Assembly: GCA_914767715.1 (NCBI GenBank)
Contig: OU612065.1
Coordinates: 23,004,001-23,064,000 of the forward strand
Direction: 5' to 3'
DNA from: Membranipora membranacea
Lineage: Eukaryota > Bryozoa > Gymnolaemata > Cheilostomatida > Membraniporidae
Length of the DNA: 60,000 nt
Made by a program: the position numbers and the translations under genes. The notes below the pieces were generated by a model that saw only the letters and a program-made list of their open reading frames with translations, was not told the DNA's origin and made no database searches. Shown one piece after another: positions 22,397-34,832 of the stretch. Each line of letters starts with the position of its first letter. The first letter of the stretch is position 1.

Positions 22397-25300
22397 TAAG
22401 CTGACTTTACGTTTGCAAAATTATACCAAGGGTGGGTATCACGCTTTTTTTTCGCTCGGATCAAAAAATAGATTTGCTTTTAACTCACCTCATGAGGAGG
22501 AGCAACTCCTGCTTATCTCGAATCTGCAAACCGTTTGGCTCTGTGGCTTTTCATTCTCCGTCAGCGCCCGTTTTAATTAGGGTCACTTTTGCTAAAAAAA
22601 AACATGCCATACGCCACCGTTCAAAAATAAAAACTCTGTCGAATCTTTATCAAACTCCGACCAGTTCAAGCTCTTATCGGCCTTACTCTAAATCCAGAAT
22701 ATTGGAATCATCGGGTTAATAGGGGAGTAATTAAGCTGACTTTAAATTTGCAAAGTTATACCAAGGGTGGGTATCACGCTTTTTTTTCGCTCGGATCAAA
22801 AAATAGATTTGCTTTTAACTCACATCATGAGGAGGAGCAACTCCTGCTTATCTCGAATCTGCAAACCGTTTGGCTCTGTGGCTTTTCATTCTCCGTCAGC
22901 GCCCGTTTTAATTAGGGTCACTTTTGCTAAAAAAAAACATGCCATACGCCACCGTTCAAAAATAAAAACTCTGTCGAATCTTTATCAAACTCCGACCAGT
23001 TCAAGCTCTTATCGGCCTTACTCTAAATCCAGAATATTGGAATCATCGGGTTAATAGGGGGGGTAATTAAGCTGACTTTAAATTTGCAAAATTATACCAA
23101 GGGTGGGTATCACGCTTTTTTTTCGCCCGGATCAAAAAATAGATTTGCTTTTAACTCACCTCATGAGGAGGAGCAACTCCTGCTTATCTCGAATCTGCAA
23201 ACCGTTTGGCTCTGTGGCTTTTCATTCTCCGTCAGCGCCCGTTTTAATTAGGGTCACTTTTGCTAAAAAAAAACATGCCATACGCCACCGTTCAAAATTA
23301 AAAACTCTGTCGAATCTTTCTCAAACTCCGACCAGTTCAAGCTCTTATCGGCCTTACTCTAAATCCAGAATATTGGAATCATCGGGTTAATAGGGGGGTA
23401 ATTAAGCTGACTTTAAATTTGCAAAATTATACCAAGGGTGGGTATCACGCTTTTTCTTCGCTCGGATCAAAAAATAGATTTGCTTTTAACTCACCTCATG
23501 AGGAGGAGCAACTCCTGCTTATCTCGAATCTGCAAACCGTTTGGCTCTGTGGCTTTTCATTCTCCGTCAGCGCCCGTTTTAATAAGGGTCACTTTTGCTA
23601 AAAAAAACATGCCATACGCCACCGTTCAAAAATAAAAACTCTGTCGAATCTTTATCAAACTCCGACCAGTTCAAGCTCTTATCGGCCTTACTCTAAATCC
23701 AGAATATTGGAATCATCGGGTTAATAGGGGGGTAATTAAGCTGACTTTAAATTTGCAAAATTATACCAAGGGTGGGTATCACGCTTTTTTTTCGCTCGGA
23801 TCAAAAAATAGATTTGATTTTAACTCACCTCATGAGGAGGAGCAACTCCTGCTTATCTCGAATCTGCAAACCGTTTGGCTCTGTGGCTCTTCATTCTCCG
23901 TCAGCGCCCGTTTTAATTAGGGTCACTTTTGCTAAAAAAAAACATGCCATACGCCACCGTTCAAAAATAAAAACTCTGTCGAATCTTTATCAAACTCCGA
24001 CCAGTTCAAGCTCTTATCGGCCTTACTCTAAGTCCAGAATATTGGAATCATCGGGTTAATAGGGGGGGTAATTAAGCTGACTTTAAATTTGCAAAGTTAT
24101 ACCAAGGGTGGGTATCACGCTTTTTTTTCGCTCGGATCAAAAAATAGATTTGCTTTTAACTCACATCATGAGGAGGAGCAACTCCTGCTTATCTCGAATC
24201 TGCAAACCGTTTGGCTCTGTGGCTTTTCATTCTCCGTCAGCGCCCGTTTTAATTAGGGTCACTTTTGCTAAAAAAAAACATGCCATACGCCACCGTTGAA
24301 AATAAAAACTCTGTCGAATCTTTATCAAACTCCGACCAGTTCAAGCTCTTATCGGCCTTACTCTAAATCCAGAATATTGGAATCATCGGGTTAATAGGGG
24401 GGTAATTAAGCTGACTTTAAATTTGCAAAATTATACCAAGGGTGGGTATCACGCTTTTTTTTCGCTCGGATCAAAAAATAGATTTGCTTTTAACTCACCT
24501 CATGAGGAGGAGCAACTCCTGCTTATCTCGAATCTGCAAACCGTTTGGCTCTGTGGCTTTTCATTCTCCGTCAGCGCCCGTTTTAATTAGGGTCACTTTT
24601 GCTAAAAAAAAACATGCCATACGCCACCGTTCAAAAATAAAAACTCTGTCGAATCTTTATCAAACTCCGACCAGTTCAAGCTCTGATCGGCCTTACTCTA
24701 AATCCAGAATATTGGAATCATCGGGTTAATAGGGGAGTAATTAAGCTGACTTTAAATTTGCAAAGTTATACCAAGGGTGGGTATCACGCTTTTTTTTCGC
24801 TCGGATCAAAAAATAGATTTGCTTTTAACTCACCTCATGAGGAGGAGCAACTCCCGCTTATCTCGAATCTGCAAACCGTTTGGCTCTGTGGCTTTTCATT
24901 CTCCGTCAGCGCCCGTTTTAATTAGGGTCACTTTTGCTAAAAAAAAACATGCCATACGCCACCGTTCAAAAATAAAAACTCTGTCGAATCTTTATCAAAC
25001 TCCGACCAGTTCAAGCTCTTATCGGCCTTACTCTAAATCCAGAATATTGGAATCATCGGGTTAATAGGGGGGTAATTAAGCTGACTTTAAATTTGCAAAA
25101 TTATACCAAGGGTGGGTATCACGCTTTTTCTTCGCTCGGATCAAAAAATAGATTTGCTTTTAACTCACCTCATGAGGAGGAGCAACTCCTGCTTATCTCG
25201 AATCTGCAAACCGTTTGGCTCTGTGGCTTTTCATTCTCCGTCAGCGCCCGTTTTAATTAGGGTCACTTTTGCTAAAAAAAAACATGCCATACGCCACCGT

Positions 25301-25399
25301 TCAAAAATAAAAACTCTGTCGAATCTTTATCAAACTCCGACCAGTTCAAGCTCTTATCGGCCTTACTCTAAATCCAGAATATTGGAATCATCGGGTTAA
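22397..25399 (+). repeat. 13-monomer-shift duplication, copy 2
   Basis: Same order as 18041-21044. Private features are TACGTTTGC at 22410-22411 (a second change beside the shared G), CCGTTGAAAAT near 24297 (C-to-G plus one-base deletion, giving a 334-bp monomer), and CTCTGATCGG at 24685. The last marker is absent at the aligned position of copy 1 but present 19 monomers upstream at 18319, so these copies have also exchanged sequence out of register. Confidence 0.88.
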
Positions 25400-27121
25400 T
25401 AGGGGAGTAATTAAGCTGACTTTAAATTTGCAAAATTATACCAAGGGTGGGTATCACGCTTTTTTTTCGCTCGGATCAAAAAATAGATTTGATTTTAACT
25501 CACCTCATGAGGAGGAGCAACTCCTGCTTATCTCGAATCTGCAAACCGTTTGGCTCTGTGGCTTTTCATTCTCCGTCAGCGCCCGTTTTAATTAGGGTCA
25601 CTTTTGCTAAAAAAAAACATGCCATACGCCACCGTTCAAAAATAAAAACTCTGTCGAATCTTTATCAAACTCCGACCAGTTCAAGCTCTTATCGGCCTTA
25701 CTCTAAATCCAGAATATTGGAATCATCGGGTTAATAGGGGGGTAATTAAGCTGACTTTAAATTTGCAAAATTATACCAAGGGTGGGTATCACGCTTTTTC
25801 TTCGCTCGGGTCAAAAAATAGATTTGCTTTTAACTCACCTCATGAGGAGGAGCAACTCCTGCTTATCTCGAATCTGCAAACCGTTTGGCTCTGTGGCTTT
25901 TCATTCTCCGTCAGCGCCCGTTTTAATTAGGGTCACTTTTGCTAAAAAAAAACATGCCATACGCCACCGTTCAAAAATAAAAACTCTGTCGAATCTTTAT
26001 CAAACTCCGACCAGTTCAAGCTCTTATCGGCCTTACTCTAAATCCAGAATATTGGAATCATCGGGTTAATAGGGGAGTAATTAAGCTGACTTTAAATTTG
26101 CAAAGTTATACCAAGGGTGGGTATCACGCTTTTTTTTCGCTCGGATCAAAAAATAGATTTGCTTCTAACTCACCTCATGAGGAGGAGCAACTCCTGCTTA
26201 TCTCGAATCTGCAAACCGTTTGGCTCTGTGGCTTTTCATTCTCCGTCAGCGCCCGTTTTAATTAGGGTCACTTTTGCTAAAAAAAAACATGCCATACGCC
26301 ACCGTTCAAAAATAAAAACTCTGTCGAATCTTTATCAAACTCCGACCAGTTCAAGCTCTTATCGGCCTTACTCTAAATCCAGAATATTGGAATCATCGGG
26401 TTAATAGGGGGGTAATTAAGCTGACTTTAAATTTGCAAAATTATACCAAGGGTGGGTATCACGCTTTTTTTTCGCTCGGATCAAAAAATAGATTTGCTTT
26501 TAACTCACCTCATGAGGAGGAGCAACTCCTGCTTATCTCGAATCTGCAAACCGTTTGGCTCTGTGGCTTTTCATTCTCCGTCAGCGCCCGTTTTAATTAG
26601 GGTCACTTTTGCTAAAAAAAAACATGCCATACGCCACCGTTCAAAAATAAAAACTCTGTCGAATCTTTATCAAACTCCGACCAGTTCAAGCTCTTATCGG
26701 CCTTACTCTAAATCCAGAATATTGGAATCATCGGGTTAATAGGGGAGTAATTAAGCTGACTTTAAATTTGCAAAGTTATACCAAGGGTGGGTATCACGCT
26801 TTTTTTTCGTTCGGATCAAAAAATAGATTTGCTTTTAACTCACATCATGAGGAGGAGCAACTCCTGCTTATCTCGAATCTGCAAACCGTTTGGCTCTGTG
26901 GCTTTTCATTCTCCGTCAGCGCCCGTTTTAATTAGGGTCACTTTTGCTAAAAAAAAACATGCCATACGCCACCGTTCAAAAATAAAAACTCTGTCGAATC
27001 TTTATCAAACTCCGACCAGTTCAAGCTCTTATCGGCCTTACTCTAAATCCAGAATATTGGAATCATCGGGTTAATAGGGGGGTAATTAAGCTGACTTTAA
27101 ATTTGCAAAATTATACCAAGG
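25400..27121 (+). repeat. Right-domain stretch D-L-C-B-I
   Basis: Five monomers that complete the order R-L-D-L-C-B-I also found at 35503-37848 and 52261-54605. GGGTC replaces GGATC at 25810 and TTCGTTCGG replaces TTCGCTCGG near 26810; both look private. Confidence 0.85.
25447..25781 (+). repeat. Exemplar monomer, subtype D (C46A only)
   Basis: Carries TTTGATTTT without the T118C of V. Copies at 25447, 36173, 45557, 48573, 52931 and 55277 are each flanked by L monomers and preceded by a GGGGAG plus A324 tail, a combination otherwise rare in the array. Confidence 0.88.
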
Positions 27122-29803
27122 GTGGGTATCACGCTTTTTCTTCGCTCGGATCAAAAAATAGATTTGCTTTTAACTCACCTCATGAGGAGGAGCAACTCCT
27201 GCTTATCTCGAATCTGCAAACCGTTTGGCTCTGTGGCTTTTCATTCTCCGTCAGCGCCCGTTTTAATAAGGGTCACTTTTGCTAAAAAAAAACATGCCAT
27301 ACGCCACCGTTCAAAAATAAAAACTCTGTCGAATCTTTATCAAACTCCGACCAGTTCAAGCTCTTATCGGCCTTACTCTAAATCCAGAATATTGGAATCA
27401 TCGGGTTAATAGGGGGGTAATTAAGCTGACTTTAAATTTGCAAAATTATACCAAGGGTGGGTATCACGCTTTTTTTTCGCTCGGATCAAAAAATAGATTT
27501 GATTTTAACTCACCTCATGAGGAGGAGCAACTCCTGCTTATCTCGAATCTGCAAACCGTTTGGCTCTGTGGCTCTTCATTCTCCGTCAGCGCCCGTTTTA
27601 ATTAGGGTCACTTTTGCTAAAAAAAAACATGCTATACGCCACCGTTCAAAAATAAAAACTCTGTCGAATCTTTATCAAACTCCGACCAGTTCAAGCTCTT
27701 ATCGGCCTTACTCTAAGTCCAGAATATTGGAATCATCGGGTTAATAGGGGGGGTAATTAAGCTGACTTTAAATTTGCAAAGTTATACCAAGGGTGGGTAT
27801 CACGCTTTTTTTTCGCTCGGATCAAAAAATAGATTTGCTTTTAACTCACATCATGAGGAGGAGCAACTCCTGCTTATCTCGAATCTGCAAACCGTTTGGC
27901 TCTGTGGCTTTTCATTCTCCGTCAGCGCCCGTTTTAATTAGGGTCACTTTTGCTAAAAAAAAACATGCCATACGCCACCGTTCAAAAATAAAAACTCTGT
28001 CGAATCTTTATCAAACTCCGACCAGTTCAAGCTCTTATCGGCCTTACTCTAAATCCAGAATATTGGAATCATCGGGTTAATAGGGGGGTAATTAAGCTGA
28101 CTTTAAATTTGCAAAATTATACCAAGGGTGGGTATCACGCTTTTTTTTCGCTCGGATCAAAAAATAGATTTGCTTTTAACTCACCTCATGAGGAGGAGCA
28201 ACTCCTGCTTATCTCGAATCTGCAAACCGTTTGGCTCTGTGGCTTTTCATTCTCCGTCAGCGCCCGTTTTAATTAGGGTCACTTTTGCTAAAAATAAACA
28301 TGCCATACGCCACCGTTCAAAAATAAAAACTCTGTCGAATCTTTATCAAACTCCGACCAGTTCAAGCTCTTATCGGCCTTACTCTAAATCCAGAATATTG
28401 GAATCATCGGGTTAATAGGGGAGTAATTAAGCTGACTTTAAATTTGCAAAGTTATACCAAGGGTGGGTATCACGCTTTTTTTTCGCTCGGATCAAAAAAT
28501 AGATTTGCTTTTAACTCACCTCATGAGGAGGAGCAACTCCCGCTTATCTCGAATCTGCAAACCGTTTGGCTCTGTGGCTTTTCATTCTCCGTCAGCGCCC
28601 GTTTTAATTAGGGTCACTTTTGCTAAAAAAAAACATGCCATACGCCACCGTTCAAAAATAAAAACTCTGTCGAATCTTTATCAAACTCCGACCAGTTCAA
28701 GCTCTTATCGGCCTTACTCTAAATCCAGAATATTGGAATCATCGGGTTAATAGGGGAGTAATTAAGCTGACTTTAAATTTGCAAAGTTATACCAAGGGTG
28801 GGTATCACGCTTTTTTTTCGCTCGGATCAAAAAATAGATTTGCTTTTAACTCACATCATGAGGAGGAGCAACTCCTGCTTATCTCGAATCTGCAAACCGT
28901 TTGGCTCTGTGGCTTTTCATTCTCCGTCAGCGCCCGTTTTAATTAGGGTCACTTTTGCTAAAAAAAAACATGCCATACGCCACCGTTCAAAAATAAAAAC
29001 TCTGTCGAATCTTTATCAAACTCCGACCAGTTCAAGCTCTTATCGGCCTTACTCTAAATCCAGAATATTGGAATCATCGGGTTAATAGGGGGGGTAATTA
29101 AGCTGACTTTAAATTTGCAAAATTATACCAAGGGTGGGTATCACGCTTTTTTTTCGCCCGGATCAAAAAATAGATTTGCTTTTAACTCACCTCATGAGGA
29201 GGAGCAACTCCTGCTTATCTCGAATCTGCAAACCGTTTGGCTCTGTGGCTTTTCATTCTCCGTCAGCGCCCGTTTTAATTAGGGTCACTTTTGCTAAAAA
29301 AAAACATGCCATACGCCACCGTTCAAAAATAAAAACTCTGTCGAATCTTTATCAAACTCCGACCAGTTCAAGCTCTTATCGGCCTTACTCTAAATCCAGA
29401 ATATTGGAATCATCGGGTTAATAGGGGGGTAATTAAGCTGACTTTAAATTTGCAAAATTATACCAAGGGTGGGTATCACGCTTTTTCTTCGCTCGGATCA
29501 AAAAATAGATTTGCTTTTAACTCACCTCATGAGGAGGAGCAACTCCTGCTTATCTCGAATCTGCAAACCGTTTGGCTCTGTGGCTTTTCATTCTCCGTCA
29601 GCGCCCGTTTTAATAAGGGTCACTTTTGCTAAAAAAAAACATGCCATACGCCACCGTTCAAAAATAAAAACTCTGTCGAATCTTTATCAAACTCCGACCA
29701 GTTCAAGCTCTTATCGGCCTTACTCTAAATCCAGAATATTGGAATCATCGGGTTAATAGGGGGGTAATTAAGCTGACTTTAAATTTGCAAAATTATACCA
29801 AGG
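27122..29803 (+). repeat. 8-monomer module K-V-I-B-R-I-P-K, copy 1
   Basis: Matches 32151-34832 (offset 5029) and 41535-44216 (offset 14413). Private changes: CATGCTATACG near 27632 and AAAATAAAC in the A-run near 28295. Because all three copies keep linked tail states, the module spread as a unit. Confidence 0.88.
27457..27792 (+). repeat. Exemplar monomer, subtype V (C46A + T118C)
   Basis: TTTGCTTTT becomes TTTGATTTT and GGCTTTTCA becomes GGCTCTTCA. Copies at 19416, 23772, 27457, 32486, 34833, 41870, 44217 and 59299 each directly follow a K monomer. When followed by I they carry AAGTCC (A261G), seven G and G324. V is the most strongly marked subtype of the right domain. Confidence 0.9.
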
Positions 29804-30808
29804 GTGGGTATCACGCTTTTTCTTCGCTCGGATCAAAAACTAGATTTGCTTTTAACTCACCTCATGAGGAGGAGCAACTCCTGCTTATCTCGAATCTGCA
29901 AACCGTTTGGCTCTGTGGCTTTTCATTCTCCGTCAGCGCCCGTTTTAATTAGGGTCACTTTTGCTAAAAAAAAACATGCCATACGCCACCGTTCAAAAAT
30001 AAAAACTCTGTCGAATCTTTATCAAACTCCGACCAGTTCAAGCTCTTATCGGCCTTACTCTAAATCCAGAATATTGGAATCATCGGGTTAATAGGGGAGT
30101 AATTAAGCTGACTTTAAATTTGCAAAGTTATACCAAGGGTGGGTATCACGCTTTTTTTTCGCTCGGATCAAAAAATAGATTTGCTTCTAACTCACCTCAT
30201 GAGGAGGAGCAACTCCTGCTTATCTCGAATCTGCAAACCGTTTGGCTCTGTGGCTTTTCATTCTCCGTCAGCGCCCGTTTTAATTAGGGTCACTTTTGCT
30301 AAAAAAAAACATGCCATACGCCACCGTTCAAAAATAAAAACTCTGTCGAATCTTTATCAAACTCCGACCAGTTCAAGCTCTTATCGGCCTTACTCTAAAT
30401 CCAGAATATTGGAATCATCGGGTTAATAGGGGGGTAATTAAGCTGACTTTAAATTTGCAAAATTATACCAAGGGTGGGTATCACGCTTTTTTTTCGCTCG
30501 GATCAAAAAATAGATTTGCTTTTAACTCACCTCATGAGGAGGAGCAACTCCTGCTTATCTCGAATCTGCAAACCGTTTGGCTCTGTGGCTTTTCATTCTC
30601 CGTCAGCGCCCGTTTTAATTAGGGTCACTTTTGCTAAAAAAAAACATGCCATACGCCACCGTTCAAAAATAAAAACTCTGTCGAATCTTTATCAAACTCC
30701 GACCAGTTCAAGCTCTTATCGGCCTTACTCTAAATCCAGAATATTGGAATCATCGGGTTAATAGGGGAGTAATTAAGCTGACTTTAAATTTGCAAAGTTA
30801 TACCAAGG

Positions 30809-32150
30809 GTGGGTATCACGCTTTTTTTTCGCTCGGATCAAAAAATAGATTTGCTTTTAACTCACATCATGAGGAGGAGCAACTCCTGCTTATCTCGAAT
30901 CTGCAAACCGTTTGGCTCTGTGGCTTTTCATTCTCCGTCAGCGCCCGTTTTAATTAGGGTCACTTTTGCTAAAAAAAAACATGCCATACGCCACCGTTCA
31001 AAAATAAAAACTCTGTCGAATCTTTATCAAACTCCGACCAGTTCAAGCTCTTATCGGCCTTACTCTAAATCCACAATATTGGAATCATCGGGTTAATAGG
31101 GGGGGTAATTAAGCTGACTTTAAATTTGCAAAATTATACCAAGGGTGGGTATCACGCTTTTTTTTCGCCCGGATCAAAAAATAGATTTGCTTTTAACTCA
31201 CCTCATGAGGAGGAGCAACTCCTGCTTATCTCGAATCTGCAAACCGTTTGGCTCTGTGGCTTTTCATTCTCCGTCAGCGCCCGTTTTAATTAGGGTCACT
31301 TTTGCTAAAAAAAAACATGCCATACGCCACCGTTCAAAAATAAAAACTCTGTCGAATCTTTATCAAACTCCGACCAGTTCAAGCTCTTATCGGCCTTACT
31401 CTAAATCCAGAATATTGGAATCATCGGGTTAATAGGGGAGTAATTAAGCTGACTTTAAATTTGCAAAGTTATACCAAGGGTGGGTATCACGCTTTTTTTT
31501 CGCTCGGATCAAAAAATAGATTTGCTTTTAACTCACATCATGAGGAGGAGCAACTCCTGCTTATCTCGAATCTGCAAACCGTTTGGCTCTGTGGCTTTTC
31601 ATTCTCCGTCAGCGCCCGTTTTAATTAGGGTCACTTTTGCTAAAAAAAAACATGCCATACGCCACCGTTCAAAAATAAAAACTCTGTCGAATCTTTATCA
31701 AACTCCGACCAGTTCAAGCTCTTATCGGCCTTACTCTAAATCCAGAATATTGGAATCATCGGGTTAATAGGGGGGGTAATTAAGCTGACTTTAAATTTGC
31801 AAAATTATACCAAGGGTGGGTATCACGCTTTTTTTTCGCCCGGATCAAAAAATAGATTTGCTTTTAACTCACCTCATGAGGAGGAGCAACTCCTGCTTAT
31901 CTCGAATCTGCAAACCGTTTGGCTCTGTGGCTTTTCATTCTCCGTCAGTGCCCGTTTTAATTAGGGTCACTTTTGCTAAAAAAAAACATGCCATACGCCA
32001 CCGTTCAAAAATAAAAACTCTGTCGAATCTTTATCAAACTCCGACCAGTTCAAGCTCTTATCGGCCTTACTCTAAATCCAGAATATTGGAATCATCGGGT
32101 TAATAGGGGGGTAATTAAGCTGACTTTAAATTTGCAAAATTATACCAAGG
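30809..32150 (+). repeat. I-P dimer in tandem (2 x 671 bp)
   Basis: I-P at 30809-31479 is followed directly by I-P at 31480-32150. The same doubled dimer appears at 40194-41534 in the downstream copy, so the dimer duplication predates the 28-monomer-shift event. Confidence 0.88.
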
Positions 32151-34832
32151 GTGGGTATCACGCTTTTTCTTCGCTCGGATCAAAAAATAGATTTGCTTTT
32201 AACTCACCTCATGAGGAGGAGCAACTCCTGCTTATCTCGAATCTGCAAACCGTTTGGCTCTGTGGCTTTTCATTCTCCGTCAGCGCCCGTTTTAATAAGG
32301 GTCACTTTTGCTAAAAAAAAACATGCCATACGCCACCGTTCAAAAATAAAAACTCTGTCGAATCTTTATCAAACTCCGACCAGTTCAAGCTCTTATCGGC
32401 CTTACTCTAAATCCAGAATATTGGAATCATCGGGTTAATAGGGGGGTAATTAAGCTGACTTTAAATTTGCAAAATTATACCAAGGGTGGGTATCACGCTT
32501 TTTTTTCGCTCGGATCAAAAAATAGATTTGATTTTAACTCACCTCATGAGGAGGAGCAACTCCTGCTTATCTCGAATCTGCAAACCGTTTGGCTCTGTGG
32601 CTCTTCATTCTCCGTCAGCGCCCGTTTTAATTAGGGTCACTTTTGCTAAAAAAAAACATGCCATACGCCACCGTTCAAAAATAAAAACTCTGTCGAATCT
32701 TTATCAAACTCCGACCAGTTCAAGCTCTTATCGGCCTTACTCTAAGTCCAGAATATTGGAATCATCGGGTTAATAGGGGGGGTAATTAAGCTGACTTTAA
32801 ATTTGCAAAGTTATACCAAGGGTGGGTATCACGCTTTTTTTTCGCTCGGATCAAAAAATAGATTTGCTTTTAACTCACATCATGAGGAGGAGCAACTCCT
32901 GCTTATCTCGAATCTGCAAACCGTTTGGCTCTGTGGCTTTTCATTCTCCGTCAGCGCCCGTTTTAATTAGGGTCACTTTTGCTAAAAAAAAACATGCCAT
33001 ACGCCACCGTTCAAAAATAAAAACTCTGTCGAATCTTTATCAAACTCCGACCAGTTCAAGCTCTTATCGGCCTTACTCTAAATCCAGAATATTGGAATCA
33101 TCGGGTTAATAGGGGGGTAATTAAGCTGACTTTAAATTTGCAAAATTATACCAAGGGTGGGTATCACGCTTTTTTTTCGCTCGGATCAAAAAATAGATTT
33201 GCTTTTAACTCACCTCATGAGGAGGAGCAACTCCTGCTTATCTCGAATCTGCAAACCGTTTGGCTCTGTGGCTTTTCATTCTCCGTCAGCGCCTGTTTTA
33301 ATTAGGGTCACTTTTGCTAAAAAAAAACATGCCATACGCCACCGTTCAAAAATAAAAACTCTGTCGAATCTTTATCAAACTCCGACCAGTTCAAGCTCTT
33401 ATCGGCCTTACTCTAAATCCAGAATATTGGAATCATCGGGTTAATAGGGGAGTAATTAAGCTGACTTTAAATTTGCAAAGTTATACCAAGGGTGGGTATC
33501 ACGCTTTTTTTTCGCTCGGATCAAAAAATAGATTTGCTTTTAACTCACCTCATGAGGAGGAGCAACTCCCGCTTATCTCGAATCTGCAAACCGTTTGGCT
33601 CTGTGGCTTTTCATTCTCCGTCAGCGCCCGTTTTAATTAGGGTCACTTTTGCTAAAAAAAAACATGCCATACGCCACCGTTCAAAAATAAAAACTCTGTC
33701 GAATCTTTATCAAACTCCGACCAGTTCAAGCTCTTATCGGCCTTACTCTAAATCCAGAATATTGGAATCATCGGGTTAATAGGGGAGTAATTAAGCTGAC
33801 TTTAAATTTGCAAAGTTATACCAAGGGTGGGTATCACGCTTTTTTTTCGCTCGGATCAAAAAATAGATTTGCTTTTAACTCACATCATGAGGAGGAGCAA
33901 CTCCTGCTTATCTCGAATCTGCAAACCGTTTGGCTCTGTGGCTTTTCATTCTCCGTCAGCGCCCGTTTTAATTAGGGTCACTTTTGCTAAAAAAAAACAT
34001 GCCATACGCCACCGTTCAAAAATAAAAACTCTGTCGAATCTTTATCAAACTCCGACCAGTTCAAGCTCTTATCGGCCTTACTCTAAATCCAGAATATTGG
34101 AATCATCGGGTTAATAGGGGGGGTAATTAAGCTGACTTTAAATTTGCAAAATTATACCAAGGGTGGGTATCACGCTTTTTTTTCGCCCGGATCAAAAAAT
34201 AGATTTGCTTTTAACTCACCTCATGAGGAGGAGCAACTCCTGCTTATCTCGAATCTGCAAACCGTTTGGCTCTGTGGCTTTTCATTCTCCGTCAGCGCCC
34301 GTTTTAATTAGGGTCACTTTTGCTAAAAAAAAACATGCCATACGCCACCGTTCAAAAATAAAAACTCTGTCGAATCTTTATCAAACTCCGACCAGTTCAA
34401 GCTCTTATCGGCCTTACTCTAAATCCAGAATATTGGAATCATCGGGTTAATAGGGGGGTAATTAAGCTGACTTTAAATTTGCAAAATTATACCAAGGGTG
34501 GGTATCACGCTTTTTCTTCGCTCGGATCAAAAAATAGATTTGCTTTTAACTCACCTCATGAGGAGGAGCAACTCCTGCTTATCTCGAATCTGCAAACCGT
34601 TTGGCTCTGTGGCTTTTCATTCTCCGTCAGCGCCCGTTTTAATAAGGGTCACTTTTGCTAAAAAAAAACATGCCATACGCCACCGTTCAAAAATAAAAAC
34701 TCTGTCGAATCTTTATCAAACTCCGACCAGTTCAAGCTCTTATCGGCCTTACTCTAAATCCAGAATATTGGAATCATCGGGTTAATAGGGGGGTAATTAA
34801 GCTGACTTTAAATTTGCAAAATTATACCAAGG
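32151..34832 (+). repeat. 8-monomer module K-V-I-B-R-I-P-K, copy 2
   Basis: Second copy, nested inside the larger 28-monomer-shift duplication. GCCTGTTTT replaces GCCCGTTTT at 33294, a CpG transition. Confidence 0.88.
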
